A stretch of DNA of 64,000 nt from NCBI GenBank assembly GCA_043777595.1, contig JAYWHT010000077.1:1-64000 (forward strand), given 5' to 3'. Every line of letters begins with the position of its first letter. Positions within the stretch are counted from its first letter, which is position 1. Below the pieces are notes generated by a model. It saw nothing but the letters and a program-made list of their open reading frames with translations. It did not search any database and had not been told where the DNA came from. This DNA comes from JAYVJH01 sp043777595 (GTDB taxonomy: Bacteria; Bacteroidota; Bacteroidia; Cytophagales; Spirosomataceae). Shown one piece after another: positions 59,653-64,000 of the stretch. Position numbers and translations under genes: made by a program.

Positions 59653-62600
59653 TTAGTTCAACGCTACTTCTTCTTGCCCCAGTTCTTTCAAAAACAAATT
59701 TCTAACTTCGGAAATTTTACTGTCCAAGTTAGCTTTGTTCCAGTTGTGGGTATGAATAGGCGGCAACACAATCACCTCGACTAATGTGGGATTGAAGACG
59801 TTTTTGCCTCGTGGCATTACATCGTGTGCATTTTTTAGTATAATTGGAATAACAGGCACACCGGCTCCCATTGCAATATGAAACGCCCCTTTTTTAAATT
59901 TGCCCAAAGTATAGTCATAGCTGCGAGTACCCTCTGGAAAAATAACAACCGATGTACCAGCTTTCAGGCTTTCGATGGCGGGTTTCATGGCTTCGATAGA
60001 TTTTTCTTTGTCGGCGGCTCTATCCAAAAATATCACTCCCGATGCTTGCATGATTTGACCAATGATAGGCATGTTTTGTAGCTCTTTTTTGGCCACGCCT
60101 CTAATACCCTTCCGCAATAACTTAACGACAATAAGCGCATCGGCGTTGGACTGGTGATTGAAAATAAAAACGGCTGGCCGGTCAGACCACAAATATTGTT
60201 CGCCTTTGATGGCCAACTTAATACCCGCAATAGCCGTACCCAAGTCGCCCAAGGACGTTACCATTGACTCTACACCTTCGGTAAACGACATTTTTTGAAC
60301 ACCGCTCAAAACACCTTTCAAAATAGCAGGCACAAAGATACCACTCGCCAAACCTGTCCGTACTAAGTTTTCTAAACGAGAGGTATTGTCTTCGGTAAAT
60401 CTCAAAACGGGCCAATCGTTCTGAAAAGCCAAAGCCGATAGTTTTGTGTCGGGGTTAATCGGTCGGGGATTTCCTACTATTTCTAACAACGGCAAATCTT
60501 CGGCAGAGTCTGTATAAAAATAGCTCTTGAACATATCCAAACTATGCTCTCGTGCCAACTCACGCCCTGCGTGGGCTTTGCCTTCGCCCCAGCAAGCTGG
60601 CTCGATGATTCGACCCGTAAAAACACCGTCCTCTACCTCCATTCGGGTACATTTGACAATATCTACACCCAAGTCTCGTGCCACAGGCTCGACCTGATAG
60701 GGCGTAGCCGCCGACACAATGGCTACAGTATGACCCATCGATAGGTGCGCCGCCACCAATGCCCTCGACTCTGGAAATATAGCCTCAGCCAGTGTTTTCT
60801 GATAAACCTCTTCGCCTACTTCTATAAAAACTTCTTCTTTTACGCCCTGTACTCCTTTGGCAGAGGTGGCAGCCATGCTCGCAAAGTTGCCGCCGCCAGT
60901 GGCGTAGCTCATTACACCTGCAAACTGCCCAATTAACTCTTTGGACGTAAATTTGCCACTCATCAACCGCGTTTTGACAAAATCTTTGGCCGAAAAGCCA
61001 CTAATGAGCGTTCTGTCCAAATCAAAAAAGGCGCCAATGTGCGCCCCACGCTCGCCTGTTAATATTTCTTGTGTGATGCCTTCGGTCTTTGAGCCTGGTA
61101 CAATTTCACGCTCAACTGGCACAGTATTTAACTCAACTTGGCTGTGTTTTTCTAATGCAAATGCCTGCAAATGATTCGTTCTGACTGCAATGTCATCGGT
61201 TTGTTTATTAAATTGTACTATTATTTCTTTCTTTGAGTCGGTACTACTCGGAATAAGTTTGAGATTGGCTACAAGACGAATACCGTTTTGCAAAAAAGGC
61301 TTTGACACTGCCTCAATGCGCTTTATTTGCCCCAACCAGTGCATCTCTTCACCCAAAAATAGGCAATAATCTGTAAATTTCTTTTCTTCAAACTCAACAG
61401 CCGAATCCCAAATCTGCAAACCATATCCCACTACTTTGTAGGCTTCAATATAATTATTGAGAATGACGGGCGCAACCAAAATTCGTTGGTTTTTGAGTAT
61501 CAGCGCAATATCCGACGATTGCTCAAAAAGAACAGACTGCCAGTCGGCAATCATAAAATTGAGTTCGGCTTCGATTTCGTCTGTAAACTTTTCTTTGGCC
61601 GAATAAAAAAATTCAAATTTAAAAAAATCTCTCAACGCCATTATTTCAGTCCAAAAAACTGTCTGACGGTTTCCAAGCGGCTCGCCCATACTTTTTAACA
61701 AAGCCAACTCAATAAAAGCCCGATGATAAAGATGATGCACCGACATATTGGCATAGTAAGTGGCCTGTAAATATTTATCTCGATTGATGGTATATTTGGT
61801 ATGTAAACTTTCGCCTTGTTGTAGCAACAAACCAGACTTGATAAGCAGATTCAGAGCTGCCTGTACACTTTCGCCAATGGCTGTGCCTCTATCTACAAGA
61901 GCGTCCAATTTGTGCCTTTCAATAAGCTGCATCAAAGCCGATACATTGCTTTCTACGCCTCGCTTAGTGAGCGCAAACTTACTCAACAGCGCCATACAAA
62001 CTAATGAGACAGTAGTGATGGGAGTAACTTCATTGATTTTATTGACCAAATCAAAAGCCAATCGAGACACTACGCCATCGTCCAAAATATTGTCTAAGTC
62101 GCCACTATGCTCACTTAGATTTAGAATTTGAGAAGAAGTTGATGTAGGTTTTAAATCTGTGCCAACCATATCGACGGTCTCGCCAATTCTGAGTGAAATC
62201 TTCCCCAAATCGCCCTTGCCCATCTTACGCCAATAGTTAAGAAGCCATTTTAGGTTTTCAGGATTTTTTTTCTTGCCCCGTCCCTCTTCGGTCATATCGT
62301 CCACATCAGGAATGAGGTCATAAACAATCGACACAGGCACGTACTTTACCTGATTTTGTACATCTTGGTTGGCCTCCATCAGGTATTTCAAAATCCCCAT
62401 CTGCGGCCATACCAACTTACCAGTACGTGAGCGTGTGCCTTCGATGGCCCACATAAAATTAGACTGTTTGTTGAGTAAATAAGCTATAAAGTGCCGCAGG
62501 CAAGCCTTATATACCAGATTGTCTTTGAACGAACGTCTGATGAAAATTGTACCATTTTTTCGGGCCAATTTACCCACCAAAAATAAATCAAGATTGATGC

Positions 62601-62973
62601 CCGCAAACAAAAACGGAATTGGCAGGCCATGCCGAGCCAGCACCAACGACAACACCAGCAGGTCAATGTACGACTTGTGAGTGAGTACAAACGCAACGGG
62701 ATACTGCCGCATGAGTTTGGCCAACGCTTTGAGTTCTTGTGGATTGGTATCAACGGCTTTGTCGTAGCCTTGCCCTATCATGTACTGAAAAGCTTCAATA
62801 AAACCAATATTTGTTGTCGTATCGTGTTCTGTAAATAGCTCACGCAAATACGACTCCGCTTCCAAATTGATCTGTGCTTGACTTAGGTTTTTTTGTACGG
62901 CAATGCGAGCCAGTTTTTTTTGAAAAGCAGCATCGTTGAGCATATTTTGTATTTCGGTTGGGTTTGTTTCCAT
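59653..62973 (-). CDS. GPAT-HAD-LPAAT triple-domain acyltransferase
   Basis: An 1106-residue fusion. The N-terminus (about 90-330) is a PlsB-like glycerol-3-phosphate acyltransferase: motif I HKSYID (His99, Asp104), then GTIFIRRSF and EGTRSRTGK (178-186). A helical middle (about 330-640) resembles the PlsB C-terminal region. A HAD-IB phosphatase-like domain (about 645-850) starts with FFDLDRTL (Asp651, Asp653). The C-terminus (about 900-1090) is a PlsC-like acyltransferase: NHQSNAD (His940, Asp945), GVIFLDRAA and FPEGTRSYD. One chain could thus convert glycerol-3-phosphate to lysophosphatidic and then phosphatidic acid. The HAD domain may act on phosphatidate or a related phosphate. No signal peptide or clear membrane anchor is visible. 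Confidence 0.88.
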   Translation of the reverse strand: METNPTEIQNMLNDAAFQKKLARIAVQKNLSQAQINLEAESYLRELFTEHDTTTNIGFIEAFQYMIGQGYDKAVDTNPQELKALAKLMRQYPVAFVLTHKSYIDLLVLSLVLARHGLPIPFLFAGINLDLFLVGKLARKNGTIFIRRSFKDNLVYKACLRHFIAYLLNKQSNFMWAIEGTRSRTGKLVWPQMGILKYLMEANQDVQNQVKYVPVSIVYDLIPDVDDMTEEGRGKKKNPENLKWLLNYWRKMGKGDLGKISLRIGETVDMVGTDLKPTSTSSQILNLSEHSGDLDNILDDGVVSRLAFDLVNKINEVTPITTVSLVCMALLSKFALTKRGVESNVSALMQLIERHKLDALVDRGTAIGESVQAALNLLIKSGLLLQQGESLHTKYTINRDKYLQATYYANMSVHHLYHRAFIELALLKSMGEPLGNRQTVFWTEIMALRDFFKFEFFYSAKEKFTDEIEAELNFMIADWQSVLFEQSSDIALILKNQRILVAPVILNNYIEAYKVVGYGLQIWDSAVEFEEKKFTDYCLFLGEEMHWLGQIKRIEAVSKPFLQNGIRLVANLKLIPSSTDSKKEIIVQFNKQTDDIAVRTNHLQAFALEKHSQVELNTVPVEREIVPGSKTEGITQEILTGERGAHIGAFFDLDRTLISGFSAKDFVKTRLMSGKFTSKELIGQFAGVMSYATGGGNFASMAATSAKGVQGVKEEVFIEVGEEVYQKTLAEAIFPESRALVAAHLSMGHTVAIVSAATPYQVEPVARDLGVDIVKCTRMEVEDGVFTGRIIEPACWGEGKAHAGRELAREHSLDMFKSYFYTDSAEDLPLLEIVGNPRPINPDTKLSALAFQNDWPVLRFTEDNTSRLENLVRTGLASGIFVPAILKGVLSGVQKMSFTEGVESMVTSLGDLGTAIAGIKLAIKGEQYLWSDRPAVFIFNHQSNADALIVVKLLRKGIRGVAKKELQNMPIIGQIMQASGVIFLDRAADKEKSIEAMKPAIESLKAGTSVVIFPEGTRSYDYTLGKFKKGAFHIAMGAGVPVIPIILKNAHDVMPRGKNVFNPTLVEVIVLPPIHTHNWNKANLDSKISEVRNLFLKELGQEEVALN

Positions 62974-62993
62974 TGGTAGTGGTTTTGTGGTAT

Positions 62994-63398
62994 TTAGCCT
63001 AACATTTTCTTAAACTCTTGCGGTGTAACCACTTTTAACGGTGGAAAGTCTAACGTTTTGAAAATATTAAAATGCTTATCATAAGTAATCAAATAGTCGG
63101 CATTGGCTGAAATTGCCAAATCCGAGAATTTGTTATCATCTAAGTCTTTTGTGATAATTTCCCACTTAAAAGCGGGTTCTGTAAAAATTGTATTGGGTGC
63201 GTTTTCTAAGATACCCAACACTAATTCCGCTGTATGTGGCGAGTAAAAATCATTCAGCTTTTCTTCATATTCAATCAACACTTCTGTACTCACAATCCAA
63301 TCGAGAGCCTCATCTCTGAAAGCCTCATAAATAAATCGTTCAAAATTGCCTTTTTTGATTGTTGCTCGCAAGACATTGGTATCTATAACAACTCTCAT
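62994..63398 (-). CDS. PIN-domain toxin
   Basis: A 134-residue PIN-domain RNase of the group annotated as putative toxin component, PIN family. Acidic residues expected for metal binding are in place: Asp5 (VVIDTNVL), Glu43 region (VLIEYEEKL), the KDLDDNKFSDLAISANADYLIT stretch (Asp near 94 and 98) and YDKHF. It follows its presumed antitoxin gene by 2 bases and precedes the acyltransferase fusion gene by 20 bases. Confidence 0.9.
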   Translation of the reverse strand: MRVVIDTNVLRATIKKGNFERFIYEAFRDEALDWIVSTEVLIEYEEKLNDFYSPHTAELVLGILENAPNTIFTEPAFKWEIITKDLDDNKFSDLAISANADYLITYDKHFNIFKTLDFPPLKVVTPQEFKKMLG

Positions 63399-63400
63399 TT

Positions 63401-63652
63401 TTAGGTAGTGCGTTGGTGTTGGTGTTTGAGAGCTTCAAAATCTATGTCAGTAATGTTTTTTTCTTGTACTACTCGCTCCACTTCTTTGTCTAATTCATCA
63501 GAAAGATAATTGACAATGATTCGTTTTAAATTTAGCGTTTGTTCTACTGTCATCGGTCGTGAAAACATACGCAACAACCCCAACTGTATTTCATTGAGTT
63601 TATTGAAACTTATCTCTTTTTTAGTCCCTGCCCTGCTTGTCATTGTTGTCAT
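63401..63652 (-). CDS. Antitoxin partner of the PIN toxin
   Basis: A protein of about 83 residues. It is helical and charged, without a recognised DNA-binding fold, and resembles small antitoxins that pair with PIN toxins: MFSRPMTVEQTLNLKRIIVN, then YLSDELDKEVERVVQEKN. I chose the ATG at 63652 (MTTMTSR) over one ten codons upstream at 63682, because the longer form would overlap the end of the next gene on this strand. Identity as antitoxin rests mainly on its position 2 bases before the PIN gene. Confidence 0.7.
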   Translation of the reverse strand: MTTMTSRAGTKKEISFNKLNEIQLGLLRMFSRPMTVEQTLNLKRIIVNYLSDELDKEVERVVQEKNITDIDFEALKHQHQRTT

Positions 63653-63675
63653 AATTTTTGGGTTGATTTGTAAAT

Positions 63676-64000
63676 TTACCAATATTCATAGTCTTTTGTT
63701 ATTGAAACCGATAATTTACCAAGATAATTGCAATACAAAATCTCTAATAACTCATTCTGCCAACTACCAAAGTAACCTTCAACTGATGGATATTCGCCTG
63801 TATATTGTGTATAAATATAAACAGTGTAGGAATCCCCACCTATTTCTTTGTCATACATGGAGTTCATTTTATCCACTTTAATTTCATACTCGTTAATCAC
63901 AACAGACCAATATTGGTTACTATGATAGCCTTTGCCTTTTTCGGATAGGCTAATATTTAGATTATAACCGCAATTAGGTACATTTGGTATATCGTAAACT
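63676..64000 (-). CDS. Partial gene of unknown function, cut by the window edge
   Basis: An open frame enters from the right edge and stops at 63676; 108 codons are visible with no stop, so the true start lies outside. The visible protein is rich in Tyr, Asn, Ser and Glu (VYDIPNVPNCGYNLNIS, GDSYTVYIYTQYTGEYPSVE) and looks like a small immunoglobulin-like or hypothetical cytoplasmic protein. No family is recognised. An in-frame GTG at 63898-63900 exists, but coding continues upstream of it. Confidence 0.55.
   Translation of the reverse strand, partial: VYDIPNVPNCGYNLNISLSEKGKGYHSNQYWSVVINEYEIKVDKMNSMYDKEIGGDSYTVYIYTQYTGEYPSVEGYFGSWQNELLEILYCNYLGKLSVSITKDYEYW

Noticed and set aside
1..64000. 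CRISPR array, tRNA or rRNA genes, complete insertion sequence or prophage
   Set aside because: I looked for regularly spaced repeats, tRNA-like arms, rRNA stretches and transposase or integrase motifs, and found none that I could support.

Overview
The window reads as chromosome from a member of the Bacteroidota, most likely of the Cytophagales type. Several signals agree. Two secreted proteins end in type IX secretion (T9SS type A) sorting domains. Three promoters carry the Bacteroidota TAnnTTTG -7 box. Starts lack strong Shine-Dalgarno sites. The gene content also fits: a T6SS-iii tube protein (TssD), TonB-dependent receptors with carboxypeptidase-like N-termini, LytS/LytTR two-component pairs and an ECF sigma/anti-sigma pair. 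No rRNA, tRNA, CRISPR array, prophage or intact insertion sequence was recognised.

Layout. 0-2.4 kb: tssD with an unknown 322-residue gene 4 bases behind it, REP-like hairpins, and a PD-(D/E)XK-like protein. 2.7-4.5 kb: a DUF2490 outer-membrane protein and holA. 4.5-13 kb: a starch module made of a membrane-embedded AraC regulator with an exported glycogen-binding domain, a 1470-residue secreted alpha-amylase, a 45-residue peptide with a lasso-type leader motif, and a second T9SS protein. Two related intergenic repeats in opposite orientation bracket this module. 13-19.4 kb (minus strand): a LytS/LytTR pair with three membrane or envelope genes, then a lipoprotein and a double-fasciclin lipoprotein. 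19.7-22.8 kb: ECF sigma factor and anti-sigma factor, divergent from a VWA protein. 22.9-26.6 kb: rpsT, an MNT/HEPN toxin-antitoxin pair, a beta-propeller protein and an FtsX-like permease.

26.7-29.6 kb: a three-gene signalling operon with an intact LytS kinase, a second kinase-like protein that lacks the phospho-accepting histidine, and a LytTR regulator. 29.7-41.4 kb: an accessory stretch with a Tiki-like lipoprotein, Crp/Fnr regulator, two TonB-linked receptors, a matrixin, an S41 protease, a decayed signal-peptide fragment, an AT-rich metalloprotease fused to a glycogen-binding domain, and a DUF5694 protein. 41.5-49.3 kb: pterin dehydratase, a TspO-like protein, a TetR/AarF/EamA operon, a TonB-C protein, an HPr-kinase-like protein and clpX. 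49.5-57.7 kb: an SGNH hydrolase, fadH, an envelope protein, guaB, an orphan DNA methyltransferase and gpsA.

57.7-64 kb: glycerophospholipid genes mixed with toxin-antitoxin genes. gpsA makes glycerol-3-phosphate, and a 1106-residue GPAT-HAD-LPAAT fusion could turn it into phosphatidic acid. Each is preceded in its probable operon by a PIN-type toxin-antitoxin pair. A CPBP protease and a DUF6922-like small protein lie between them. A gene cut by the window edge ends the sequence.

The best candidates for something undescribed are the orphan lasso-type peptide inside the repeat-bracketed starch module, the pseudokinase operon, the unknown tssD-linked gene, the triple-fusion acyltransferase and a family of long perfect hairpins scattered between genes.
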